From Halodesulfovibrio sp. (lineage in GTDB: Bacteria > Desulfobacterota > Desulfovibrionia > Desulfovibrionales > Desulfovibrionaceae), in assembly GCF_025210605.1 (NCBI RefSeq), contig NZ_JAOARI010000017.1, forward strand, positions 124,001-188,000: a stretch of DNA of 64,000 bases, written 5' to 3'. Position numbers and translations under genes: made by a program. Shown one piece after another: positions 1-8,400 of this stretch (its first letter is position 1; the number at the start of each line of letters is the position of its first letter). The notes under the pieces were generated by a model that saw nothing but the letters and a program-made list of their open reading frames with translations, made no database searches and was not told the DNA's origin.

Positions 1-214
1 CTCCGCAAAAATCGAGATTACCAGATGGAGGAATAAGTGATGGTTCTCCCGCTTCATCAACACGAGTTTCACCACCCGTCACAGATTCTGTCCTCTGGAT
101 TTCAAGAGCCGCCGAAGCCTGCTTGCTTCCTTCATAATCTTTGGGGTTCAAAGAAATCCACTGCTTAATCTCAGCAATACTCATTGCTTCAAAATCCGGT
201 ATGACGTCGGGCAC
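1..214 (-). CDS. Partial gene next to a type III secretion chaperone (possible translocator or secreted protein)
   Basis: An open frame runs off the left edge of the window; only the first 71 codons are visible. It starts at a GTG (214-212) with a good ribosome binding site (AAAGGAGA, complement of 221-228). A nearby ATG at 219-217 is in another frame that stops quickly, which favours the GTG. The visible N-terminus begins VPDVIPDFEAMS, is acidic and Ser/Gly-rich, and has no signal peptide or membrane segment. It lies 109 nt downstream of the SycD/LcrH-type chaperone gene on the same strand. In known type III systems that chaperone is encoded just before its YopB/YopD-type translocators, so a translocator is the likely identity. 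This is inferred from position only; I do not recognise the sequence itself. Confidence 0.5.
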   Translation of the reverse strand, partial: MPDVIPDFEAMSIAEIKQWISLNPKDYEGSKQASAALEIQRTESVTGGETRVDEAGEPSLIPPSGNLDFCG

Positions 215-323
215 AACATGTCTCCTTTACATAACCGACCGTTACCAAGCCTTTTCTACCCAACCAATTGGCATGCAATAGCACTGCTCTTCAACGCTAG
301 GTATCTCATAGTGATCGGTGATG

Positions 324-803
324 TTACTCAATACGCTCGAGCATACTTTCAACACGTTTTCGTAACGGGGCGTACTGCGGACTGTCTCCAATCCGACTTA
401 GAGTCAATGCTAACGCTTCGTTAGCTCCTTTCGTATCATTAATAGCAAGCATACATTCTGCGGCATGCAAAAATGGTGAGGGATCGCCTGTATCAAGCTT
501 GCTCGCAATCACGTAATACAAACTGGCTAGCTCATAGCTCCCTTTTTTATAAAAACTAGAGGCAAACCCGAACATATATTTGTATTCAAGCGGGTTCAGC
601 AAGCATAACAGGCTAAAACTCTGAATTGCATCATCATATGCTGCCTTTTGAAACTGATTAAATGCTACAGCATACATCGCTTCCATTTGCCCGTCTGTAA
701 TACCCAGCTTTTCTTTGACAATAACAGAACCTTGTATCGCCTGTGCTGCAATATCAGCGATGTTTTCTGCAACATGCTGCTCATCTTTACTATGTTGAGG
801 CAA
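324..803 (-). CDS. SycD/LcrH-family type III secretion chaperone (TPR protein)
   Basis: This 159-residue protein matches the SycD/LcrH/IpgC class of small cytoplasmic chaperones, which bind the hydrophobic translocator proteins of type III secretion systems before export. Visible support is the usual family length, an N-terminal helical segment, then three tandem TPR-like units (about residues 45-145) containing the family-like stretch SLLCLLNPLEYKYMFGFA. Translation starts at TTG (803-801), with a strong Shine-Dalgarno AGGAGGT (complement of 808-814) four to six bases upstream; the next in-frame ATG would remove the first helix. The downstream gene at the window edge is probably its client. 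No other type III genes are visible, so the rest of the locus should lie to the left of this window. Confidence 0.85.
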   Translation of the reverse strand: MPQHSKDEQHVAENIADIAAQAIQGSVIVKEKLGITDGQMEAMYAVAFNQFQKAAYDDAIQSFSLLCLLNPLEYKYMFGFASSFYKKGSYELASLYYVIASKLDTGDPSPFLHAAECMLAINDTKGANEALALTLSRIGDSPQYAPLRKRVESMLERIE

Positions 804-1554
804 AAGTACCTCCTACATTGTGTACTGCCTTACTCTTTGCAGTGCGTTTACTGCACAGCAAAACTTCAACAATTACAGTATAAATTTACTGCATGGTTTA
901 ACCATACAACATTACAAGCTACATATAAAACACGACACTTAGATATACTACATATCCTTCAGATGTTGTTTTATATTTTTTCTTTTCGATGATAGCCAAA
1001 TATTCTATATAAATTTAACCTATTACAACAAATAGGTTCTTTCTTACATGCACTTGAATAGCCTACGGGGCGTTCCACACAAACGCACATGAATTCCATA
1101 CAGTTATTCATCAATACATTTATCCATTATTACGCCTTAACACCCTTCCTACTGTTCAAAAAAATCACAACATAGTAAAAAATATATTCTTTACTGTAGA
1201 CTGTTTTTAATCTCACGCGTTACTACAATCATGTTGTGTACTACCCATCTTCTATAGTCCTAAACAATAGGTAGCTGAGGGCACTCACCGAAGAATTTTC
1301 TTAATATCCCGCTATCATTGCGTGATTAGATTTTTACCCACTATAATACTGATATACCGGTAAAATCACATTTACGTGACACCACGCATGCTATATATAA
1401 CACCGAGATACGGTATGAAATAGTCCACTGGACAATACGGTAACATACTATCAGCCTTAGACACTGATGGCGCTTCATATGACAAAGGGGAGTCGAAGCT
1501 GCCGCAAGACTTTTCATAGATAAGGACCGTATACCTGCAAAGGGAGTTTTTTTG
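804..1554. other. Long intergenic region between sycD-like gene and TetR gene
   Basis: This 751-bp AT-rich divergent region holds no convincing gene. It must carry the promoters of both flanking genes. Visible structure is an 8-bp perfect inverted repeat (1017-1024 with 1031-1038, AACCTATT/AATAGGTT) with a 6-nt loop, and the palindrome with flanking direct repeats at 1408-1442 listed separately. Confidence 0.5.
1408..1442. promoter_or_regulatory. Candidate TetR-family operator
   Basis: The palindrome GTCCACTGGAC (1423-1433) is flanked by two direct copies of ATACGGTA (1408-1415 and 1435-1442). It lies about 110 bp before the TetR-family gene. TetR proteins often repress their own promoter through such short palindromes. 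The assignment is by position only. Confidence 0.3.
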
Positions 1555-2166
1555 ATGAAGAAAGATTGGACACCGGAACAAACAGAAAAACGCCGCCTTA
1601 TTCTGGATGCAGCGCGAGAATTGTTTTCCAAAGAAGGTGTTGGCAATGTTTCTATGCGACGCATTGCCGCAAAGGTAAATTACAGTCCGGCACTGATTTA
1701 TCGGTATGTAAAAAACAAAGAGGAGTTGCTGGACCAGCTCCGTGCAGAAGGCTACCAAATCCTTCTTAACCGTTTAGCAAGGCTTGAAGAAGATCCTGAC
1801 CCGATTCAGCATTTATCCAACCTTGCGATTGAATACGGCAGTTTTGGTGTTGATTATTGGGAATATTACGATCTCATGTTCCACATGCCTATCCAGCTGA
1901 CAGAAGACGGTCAGATGCCTGCAAAAGGATACGAAGCGGTACTTGGCATGGTTCAAGATGCCGTTAAGCGTGCCATTGATGCAGGACATTTTGCTGGTTG
2001 CAGCGTGGAGGATGCCATGTTTATGTCATGGTCTCAAATTCATGGGCTACTCAGTCTCTACATATCTGGTCGAACCACATTCCATGTTGGCGAAGAACGT
2101 GCCCGTGAACTGCTTCAGGAAATCCCACGGCACTTCCTGCGCATAGTCGCAACCGGAAAACAGTAA
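1555..2166 (+). CDS. TetR/AcrR-family transcriptional regulator
   Basis: This 203-residue cytoplasmic protein has a TetR N-terminal helix-turn-helix (about residues 12-58), seen in the run KRRLILDAARELFSKEG followed by VSMRRIAAKVNYSPALIYRY. The helical C-terminal ligand-binding and dimerisation part (about 75-195) resembles the WHG-type subfamily. The ATG at 1555 follows AGGGAG (1541-1546) at a normal distance; a TTG one codon earlier is possible. The gene stands alone and ends at a strong bidirectional hairpin shared with the convergent DUF4037 gene. No transporter or enzyme is directly beside it on its own strand, so its target and ligand cannot be named. Confidence 0.85.
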   Translation: MKKDWTPEQTEKRRLILDAARELFSKEGVGNVSMRRIAAKVNYSPALIYRYVKNKEELLDQLRAEGYQILLNRLARLEEDPDPIQHLSNLAIEYGSFGVDYWEYYDLMFHMPIQLTEDGQMPAKGYEAVLGMVQDAVKRAIDAGHFAGCSVEDAMFMSWSQIHGLLSLYISGRTTFHVGEERARELLQEIPRHFLRIVATGKQ

Positions 2167-2350
2167 CATCCGAAACTGAATCGAATCACTGTATAAGACG
2201 CGACGTCAGGTACTTCTTGATTCTCATCACCTAAGGCTGGTCAAAAGTCACTGGCAATATTGAGTGGTGATTACTTCAGCCTTGCTGGAAAATGTACGCG
2301 GCTGTCCAGCCCGTTAATACGGCTGGCAACTATACAGGTTTTCCCACAAA

Positions 2351-2389
2351 AAAACGGAGAAACACACTACCAACGTGTTTCTCCGTTTT
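2351..2389. terminator. Bidirectional intrinsic terminator
   Basis: A perfect 15-bp stem (2351-2365 with 2375-2389) encloses a 9-nt loop and has an A-run before it and a T-run in its 3' arm, so it can stop transcription from both sides. It separates the TetR gene from the convergent DUF4037 gene. Confidence 0.85.
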
Positions 2390-2408
2390 GCATTATCTCT
2401 TAATAATA

Positions 2409-3362
2409 TTAGCTGCACTGCACCCCGTGCAACACGGGCAAACTGCGGATTTGCGGATTTTCAATTTGGCTTTGAATCATCTCCGCTTGTTCCATCAGCC
2501 ATGCTTCATTACTGCGGCTTAACCCTTTTTTCTGCAACAACGCGACCATTTCAATGCATACAGCCTCAACTGCTGCTTCTGCCCTGCTCACAATATCAGC
2601 ACCCTGTGTCAGGTTTAACGCAAGCACATTATGAAGCTTTGCAGCAATGTGTTGACCATCCTGCAAGTCTTGCATTCCCCTGAATGCCCACTTGTAAAAC
2701 GGCATGTACTTACCCTGCATAAGGTACAATGCCCCGATTGTTGATTCAACAAATCGAGAAGAGGCAAGAAGCGCTGCCGCTGTATCATTACGCTTCAACA
2801 CACGCAGCAAGTTGTACTGTCCACTTTGCGCCATCGTGGCGAAACGGGCAGCAAGTTTTTTCTTCATGACATCTGTTGGATAAAAATCCAGCAACGTTTG
2901 ACGGAAAGCAGAGAACTCACCGCATGGGTCGCTAAACACTTCTCCATTTGTTGCTACTGCAAAGAAATGCTCCGGAACAGTATACCACTGCTGCCAAGTT
3001 GATAACGGCTGGCTGCTGTTAATGAACTTTCTGTAAAAGCCTTCTATGGTAAACAACCCGACACGACCATTACGGAATTTAGGAGCCATACGCACCGTCG
3101 CCCCCCTGAATGTCGTTGGGAAACGGGCAAAAACAGGCTCCAACAAAGGCTCAATCTTTCCAGCTACTGCTTCCGGAACCCACACGCATATACCCGGACC
3201 CCAGTCATGATCTCGCGACAATTCATCATCAAAACCGAAGCATTCGGAGCCTTCACCAACCAAGCCTATCGCCATTTGATTAACGTAGCTTGGCAGCTCA
3301 TTCCGCAACATTGGTGCAGCAACTTCATCATAAAAAGCTCTGGATAACTCTAATCCCTGCAT
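2409..3362 (-). CDS. DUF4037-domain protein (nucleotidyltransferase-like)
   Basis: This 317-residue protein matches DUF4037 proteins. The N-terminal 60 residues contain a nucleotidyltransferase-like signature: GEGSECFGFDDELSRDHDWG, with acidic residues D45, D46, D51 and D53, spaced like the metal-binding carboxylates of polymerase-beta-fold enzymes. The rest is helical with no membrane segment. The start ATG is at 3362-3360; the site before it (GAGCTACCT) is weak. It lies 18 nt downstream of the DUF4125 gene in one transcription unit, and these two domain families are commonly neighbours. The substrate is unknown; nucleotide transfer is inferred from the motif alone. Confidence 0.75.
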   Translation of the reverse strand: MQGLELSRAFYDEVAAPMLRNELPSYVNQMAIGLVGEGSECFGFDDELSRDHDWGPGICVWVPEAVAGKIEPLLEPVFARFPTTFRGATVRMAPKFRNGRVGLFTIEGFYRKFINSSQPLSTWQQWYTVPEHFFAVATNGEVFSDPCGEFSAFRQTLLDFYPTDVMKKKLAARFATMAQSGQYNLLRVLKRNDTAAALLASSRFVESTIGALYLMQGKYMPFYKWAFRGMQDLQDGQHIAAKLHNVLALNLTQGADIVSRAEAAVEAVCIEMVALLQKKGLSRSNEAWLMEQAEMIQSQIENPQIRSLPVLHGVQCS

Positions 3363-3380
3363 AGGTAGCTCGCTTTTACT

Positions 3381-3953
3381 CTATGAGCTTTGATGAATTT
3401 TAGCACGCAAACGGCTTTCTAATTCTTCTAAAGTGCCCATTCCCATGTCTGCATAGAAATTAGCATAACGGGTACGTGCTAAATTTTCGCCTTTCTGCAT
3501 CGCAGTATCTACACACTGGCGGTATAAATCGAGACTCCGTTCGGACAGTGTTTCCATCTCTGCTGGAAAATACATGTCAAAACGTGCGAGTGACTGAGGA
3601 AAAAGGAAAGGAAATTCTTGGAAAAGCTCCTGCATCCACTGACGTTCTATCGCCGTAATTGCACGAACCTTATCCATGTTCGGGGACACACACGGAATAA
3701 GATTATCCATACGTGCGTACTTTTCAGTCATTAAGTTACGCCCCATACGCTCTGCCTGAATCAAATCTTCATGGTATGAAGCAATGTATTCATCGGAAAG
3801 CACAGAAAATGTCATCCAGCGCCACTTGCGAAACATGTCCGGATCTTCTTGACAGGAAGCAGTTCCGCCTTCGTTTTTAGTATTTAAAAACATAACCAGT
3901 TCGCGCTCGATTACGTCCTTAATCATCTCATCTCTATTTGGAGTGGTTTGCAT
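3381..3953 (-). CDS. DUF4125-family protein
   Basis: This 190-residue soluble, mostly helical protein is recognisable as DUF4125 by the run MFRKWRWMTFSVLSDEYIAS, the ERMGRNLMTEKYARMDNLIP region and the aromatic IERQWMQELFQEFPFLFPQ stretch. Its start ATG (3953-3951) follows GAGG. It is the first gene of a two-gene unit with the DUF4037 nucleotidyltransferase-like gene. The family has no established function that I can name. The conserved pairing suggests that the two proteins act together, which is inference. Confidence 0.75.
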   Translation of the reverse strand: MQTTPNRDEMIKDVIERELVMFLNTKNEGGTASCQEDPDMFRKWRWMTFSVLSDEYIASYHEDLIQAERMGRNLMTEKYARMDNLIPCVSPNMDKVRAITAIERQWMQELFQEFPFLFPQSLARFDMYFPAEMETLSERSLDLYRQCVDTAMQKGENLARTRYANFYADMGMGTLEELESRLRAKIHQSS

Positions 3954-4136
3954 ACCTCGATACCTTCCTGAAAATTAATACTGTCTACGCAGCACAAAGC
4001 TTTTACAGTCGAAAATTGAATGCCGCACATCATTACTAGGAATTTTTCCCAATAGCTGTACTAGTAACTTATATTTTTGTGAAGCGAATGAAGCGAATTA
4101 CTACTTTTTCTGCTTATCGCTTTGCAATACCTTCAT

Positions 4137-4182
4137 AAAAAGAGCCGCCTTACTGCTTCTTTGGATAAAGCACAGGCGACTC
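4137..4182 (-). terminator. Probable terminator of the TSUP permease gene
   Basis: An 8-bp stem with one G-U pair (4175-4182 with 4142-4149) is followed on the minus strand by a run of five T. It lies about 100 nt past the stop of the TauE/SafE-type gene. The rest of 3954-4282 shows no gene and should contain the DUF4125 promoter. Confidence 0.5.
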
Positions 4183-4282
4183 CTGTAATCAATACATAAC
4201 GCTTACAAAAGGTCTGTTCTGTTATTGGATATACTCATTCCATCCCAATCAGAGAACACACAGTAATACGACAACATACCGT

Positions 4283-5020
4283 TTACAATATAGCTTGTAA
4301 TGCCGTTACCGCGATTTTTGCTCCGAGAATTATCATCAGAACAAAGAAAAACTTGCGGTACACAGCTTCAGAAATAAATGTCGAACAATATATTCCTAAC
4401 TTACTCCCGATCACTACAGCTGGAACAGACGCCGCGTAGATAGTGAGTGCAAAACTATCAATATTCCCTACGGCAAATTGTGTTGAAACAATAAGCACGC
4501 CAGTGAGAATAAATCCTGCACTGATGACAGCTTTCACTGCATTTTTCGGGCATCCGCAGTACGCAGTATACACCGCAAGCGGAGGACCATTAAAGCTGAA
4601 TGCCATTCCAAGGGAGCTGGATAGAGCACCTGCTACATAACCCCACGCAGGATTAATCGTGCGCTGCTCCTTTGTTACCGAGTACAAGTTCCAGAGAGCA
4701 TACACAGCAACAAACGCCCCCATACCAAGCCTAAGCAATTGTTCCGGTGCAAATTGTAATGCATATGCGCTCAGCACCACGCCCGGAAGTGCACCTATCA
4801 ACAACGGTCTGGTATACCGCCATTCAATATGATTTCGATACACCCAGCCTGCATGGCAGTTAAGAGTAAGCACAATCATTGTGGCACTGGGTACCAAAAC
4901 CGAAACATCTGTAACATAACTGATGATCGGCATTGCAACCATTGCTGCCCCAAATCCGGCAAGCCCGTTTACAAAACCGCCAACAAGCCACCCCATAGCA
5001 ATAAAAAGAATATGTTCCAT
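4283..5020 (-). CDS. TauE/SafE (TSUP) family membrane permease
   Basis: This 245-residue protein is almost entirely hydrophobic, with seven to eight predicted membrane segments in two repeats, the usual TSUP layout. The first segment contains GWLVGGFVNGLAGFGAAMVAMP and the second repeat contains GALSSSLGMAFSFNGPPLAVY, both characteristic of the family. TSUP proteins move small sulfur-containing or organic anions (sulfite, taurine, sulfoacetate) across the inner membrane. The substrate here is not shown by the sequence. It lies downstream of the M20 peptidase on the same strand with a 198-nt gap, so it may have its own promoter. Confidence 0.85.
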   Translation of the reverse strand: MEHILFIAMGWLVGGFVNGLAGFGAAMVAMPIISYVTDVSVLVPSATMIVLTLNCHAGWVYRNHIEWRYTRPLLIGALPGVVLSAYALQFAPEQLLRLGMGAFVAVYALWNLYSVTKEQRTINPAWGYVAGALSSSLGMAFSFNGPPLAVYTAYCGCPKNAVKAVISAGFILTGVLIVSTQFAVGNIDSFALTIYAASVPAVVIGSKLGIYCSTFISEAVYRKFFFVLMIILGAKIAVTALQAIL

Positions 5021-5218
5021 CGTGTCATTATACTAAAGTGTACTTCTAAATTGCGTGTGCAAAGATTCCCGCCAATGTTTCTCCTTGGAAAACAAAAAGA
5101 TGTTCAAAGCGCAGCAGCGCTATGTCGAAACAAATTTTTTGCTCATACCGCACCAAGGTGAAAAAGGTGCCAGCAGCACAAGTTTACAATGTAGAAAGAC
5201 ACCCTAAGCTGCTGCGTC

Positions 5219-6385
5219 TTATTTTGAGCAGCAATATTGTTCCCATGCTTTAGCGACAACAAGTGTGGCAAGAACTGCGCGTTCCGGAATTGTTGCAGAA
5301 ACAAGAAATTCTTCCACAGAATGCAGCTTTCCGCCTAACGGACCGATACCGTCGATAACAGGAATGCCTGTTTGGGAAATAATATTTGCGTCAGAACCAC
5401 CGCCGCAGTGCGCACATTGAATGTCATAGCCATGCTTTGTGCCGACTTCCTTTACCATATCGTACAGCCCTAAAATGGCATCATTCGTAACCATTGGAGG
5501 ACGCGCAGTCATTGTTTTTACTGAGCAAGTTGTTCCTTCAGTGAATGGTTTTGCCGCAAGCTCCTGCACCGCTTTCCACACATTGTCACCGCATTCTTTT
5601 TTGCTGTATCGAAACTCTACAATAGCGCGGGCTTTTTCAGCAACGGTATTGGCACCAACGCCACCCTCAACGGTTCCAACATTAACGCTGGTTCCCTGTT
5701 CGATATCATTCAAGGCTTCGTACGCTTGAATTTGGTGCGCTATTTCAAGAATGGCACTGGCTTTGTGTGCACCAACATTTCCAGCATGCCCAGCCTTGCC
5801 TGTGACTTCTAACTCAAATGTCATGCGACCTTTTCGTCCGATTACGAGTTCGCCGCCTTCTTTTGTAGATTCCAGAACAAACCCTGCAAAACTGTTTTCC
5901 GCTTCTTGCAAAATAAGTTCTGCGGAGTGTGTTGAACCTGTCTCTTCATCTGAGTTACAAATAAAAGCAATAGACATGTTCTGCAATAAGCCAAGAGCAT
6001 CAAGCGCCTTTAACAGGTAGATACCCACAACCAAACCGCATTTCATATCCGCAACACCCGGACCATAAAAATTTGTGGCGTCCTGAGTGAAAGAATTAAA
6101 TCCTAGCTCCGGTGGAAAGACTGTATCCATATGTCCACACATAAGCAGACCTTTTACACCGTCTTTATGCAGTTGTGTTTCAATAACAAGGTTGTCACCG
6201 ACTTCTGTGCGCGCTTCACGGCGAACATGCAATCCTATGGACTCGCATTCCTGTTGAATAACTGTTGCAACGGCATCTACTCCAGATTTGTTTCCAGTAT
6301 AGCTGTTTATCTCAACTAATTTTTGCAACAGCGAAACCATTTCCTGCTCATGCGCAGCAATAAATTTGCGAACTTCTGTAATCAT
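5219..6385 (-). CDS. M20-family zinc carboxypeptidase/deacylase
   Basis: This 388-residue protein is a dinuclear zinc hydrolase of the M20 family, closest in motif pattern to glutamate carboxypeptidase (CPG2) and ArgE/DapE. The metal ligands can be read: H85 in CGHMDT with catalytic D87, bridging D113 in GVADMK, the E147-E148 pair in SDEETGS, E172, and a late His in GGKLHSVEEF. The lid and dimerisation domain (about 180-290) includes GKAGHAGNVG. There is no signal peptide, so it is cytoplasmic. A good site (GGAAGGAG) precedes the ATG. It is divergent from a peptide-type ABC transporter, so uptake of an acyl-amino acid or small peptide followed by hydrolysis here is plausible. The exact substrate is unknown. 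Confidence 0.85.
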   Translation of the reverse strand: MITEVRKFIAAHEQEMVSLLQKLVEINSYTGNKSGVDAVATVIQQECESIGLHVRREARTEVGDNLVIETQLHKDGVKGLLMCGHMDTVFPPELGFNSFTQDATNFYGPGVADMKCGLVVGIYLLKALDALGLLQNMSIAFICNSDEETGSTHSAELILQEAENSFAGFVLESTKEGGELVIGRKGRMTFELEVTGKAGHAGNVGAHKASAILEIAHQIQAYEALNDIEQGTSVNVGTVEGGVGANTVAEKARAIVEFRYSKKECGDNVWKAVQELAAKPFTEGTTCSVKTMTARPPMVTNDAILGLYDMVKEVGTKHGYDIQCAHCGGGSDANIISQTGIPVIDGIGPLGGKLHSVEEFLVSATIPERAVLATLVVAKAWEQYCCSK

Positions 6386-6578
6386 CTGTCACTCCTTCCC
6401 TTTTCGCCATATCTAAAAAATGTAATTGTATTATAACCTTCAATGCCGGACAAACACCTATATTCAAAACACATTACCGCCGGAAACTCATCATTTTTCG
6501 GAGTGTCTCTTGATTCTCAAGATTTTCTTTCGTATAGTCAAACGATTTTGAGTGAGATTAACAAGCAAGGAGAGATTT

Positions 6579-8150
6579 ATGCGTAATAGATTTATGGCTC
6601 TTGTCACCGTCTGCATGCTGCTGCTCGTGTGCGCTGCTGGTGCTTTTGCACAGACGCTGACCATCGGTCTGAAAGGTGAACCAACCTCTCTTGACCCGCA
6701 TTTCCATAACGTAAATGCAAACAACGAACAGGCTATTTATGTTTTCGACAAACTCATCCGTCAGGATTCTCGTCAAAAACTTATGCCGGGACTCGCTGTT
6801 TCCTGGTCTCCAGTAAGCGACAACGTATGGGAAGTTAAACTTCGCGAAGGCGTAACTTTCCACGACGGTTCTCCATTTACCGCAGAAGACGTTAAATTTA
6901 CTATCGAACGTATCCCGACTGTTCCTAACAGCCCGTCTTCTTACACTGCAATGGTCAGTGCCATTAAAGAAATGGAAATTGTGGACCCGCTCACCATTCG
7001 ATTCCACACAGACGGTCCTTCTCCACTTCTTCCTCGTAACCTCTCTACATTCAATATTATTTCTAAAAAACATGGTGAAGGCGCAACAACTGCTGACTTC
7101 AACTCCGGTAAAGCCACCATCGGCACCGGTCCTTACATGTTAGTTGAATGGAAACGTGGTGATTCCATTATCTACAAACGTAATGACAACTACTGGGGCG
7201 AAAAAATGCCTTGGGAAACCATTATTGCTAAGCCTATTACCAATGATGGAACTCGTGTAGCTGCACTTAAATCCGGCGACGTTGATCTTATCAACTTTGT
7301 TCCACCGGCAGACGTAGCGCACCTTTCCAAAGATGCAAAACTCACCATGTCTAAATCTCCATCTACTCGTCTCATTTACCTGCACCTTGATTCCGACCGT
7401 GATGACAGCCCTATGGTAACTGACAACAACGGTAAAAAAATCAAGAACCCGTTGAAAGACGTACGAGTACGTAAAGCTATTTCCAAAGCAATCCACCGTA
7501 AAGCTATCGCTGCACGCATTATGGACGGTCTTGCTGTTCCTGCTGCACAGATGGTTCCTGAGGGCTACGAAGGTACAAGCAAAAACCTGAAGCCTGAAGA
7601 ATACGACCCGAAAGGCGCTAAAGCTCTGCTCGCAGAAGCTGGTTACCCTGAAGGTTTTAAAATTACCATCCACGGTCCAAACGACCGTTATGTAAACGAC
7701 GGCGATATTGCACAGGCTATTGCACAGATGCTGACTAAAGTTGGTATTAAAACAGAAGTAAACACCATGCCTAAGAGTGTATACTTCGGCAAAGCTTCTG
7801 CTCTCGAATTCAGCCTCATGCTCGTTGGCTGGGCTACCGACACCGGTGAGCACTCCAACTGCATAGCTGCACTGCTTCATACCTACGATAAAGAAAAAGG
7901 CTTCGGCTCTTCTAACCGTGGTCGCTACTCCAACCCTAAAGTTGACGCTCTGCTCGAAGAAGCTCTCGTTACCGTTGACCCTGTAAAGCATAACGAACTT
8001 CTTGTAGAAGCTGTTGAGCTTGGTCTTGGTGAAGTAGGCATCGTACCTATTCACTATCAGGTAAACGTGTGGGCTATGAAAAAAGGTCTCAACTACGAAG
8101 GTCGTGCAGACGGCTACACACTTCCACGCGCTATCAGCGTTGCGAAATAG
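6579..8150 (+). CDS. Peptide-type ABC transporter substrate-binding protein (family 5)
   Basis: This 523-residue periplasmic protein belongs to the DppA/OppA/NikA family (SBP_bac_5). It begins with a Sec signal peptide (MRNRF, then a hydrophobic stretch ending AGAFA before QTLTIG). Typical family runs follow, such as LKGEPTSLDPHFHN near the N-terminus, VWEVKLREGVTFHDGSPFTA at about residue 90, and ALLAEAGYPEG later. The ATG at 6579 has AGGAGAG just upstream; the frame stays open further upstream but adding those codons would spoil the signal peptide. It heads the transporter operon, and a strong hairpin follows before the permease genes. Di- or oligopeptides are the likely cargo, by family and by the divergent M20 peptidase. 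Confidence 0.9.
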   Translation: MRNRFMALVTVCMLLLVCAAGAFAQTLTIGLKGEPTSLDPHFHNVNANNEQAIYVFDKLIRQDSRQKLMPGLAVSWSPVSDNVWEVKLREGVTFHDGSPFTAEDVKFTIERIPTVPNSPSSYTAMVSAIKEMEIVDPLTIRFHTDGPSPLLPRNLSTFNIISKKHGEGATTADFNSGKATIGTGPYMLVEWKRGDSIIYKRNDNYWGEKMPWETIIAKPITNDGTRVAALKSGDVDLINFVPPADVAHLSKDAKLTMSKSPSTRLIYLHLDSDRDDSPMVTDNNGKKIKNPLKDVRVRKAISKAIHRKAIAARIMDGLAVPAAQMVPEGYEGTSKNLKPEEYDPKGAKALLAEAGYPEGFKITIHGPNDRYVNDGDIAQAIAQMLTKVGIKTEVNTMPKSVYFGKASALEFSLMLVGWATDTGEHSNCIAALLHTYDKEKGFGSSNRGRYSNPKVDALLEEALVTVDPVKHNELLVEAVELGLGEVGIVPIHYQVNVWAMKKGLNYEGRADGYTLPRAISVAK

Positions 8151-8326
8151 CGTTTGAGTTGACCTAAACCACGACGCTGCCGTCGTGCATACATGACAAA
8201 CAATCTGGATACGCGAACGACGCCTGTTCGCACTCAGAAAAACAACACAAGGTGCATACACGTACACAAGTTCACTTAGTACAACACACCGCAATGCTTT
8301 AGTTTGTCATTTTTATGATTACACCT

Positions 8327-8368
8327 GTTGAAGGGGCGTGGATATCACGCCCCTTCAACCTGTTTTTT
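8327..8368 (+). terminator. Strong internal terminator/attenuator between binding protein and permease genes
   Basis: A perfect 14-bp GC-rich stem (8327-8340 with 8346-8359) with a 5-nt loop is followed within four bases by six T (8363-8368). It has the form of an intrinsic terminator but stands inside the operon, 177 nt after the binding-protein stop and about 30 nt before the first permease start. It probably lets the binding protein be made in excess. The rest of 8151-8326 contains smaller inverted repeats and no gene. Confidence 0.8.
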
Positions 8369-8400
8369 ACCCCTTTGGCTTTTTTGGAGCGTCATCCTTT

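Noticed and set aside
7140..8294. Long reverse open frame opposite the substrate-binding protein
   Set aside because: It is antisense to a clear gene, rich in Phe, Val and Cys as expected from reading biased codons backwards, and has no domain.
8338..8400. Upstream GTG start for the DppB-type permease
   Set aside because: It lies in the stem of the hairpin and has no ribosome binding site; ATG 8401 gives the family-typical N-terminus.
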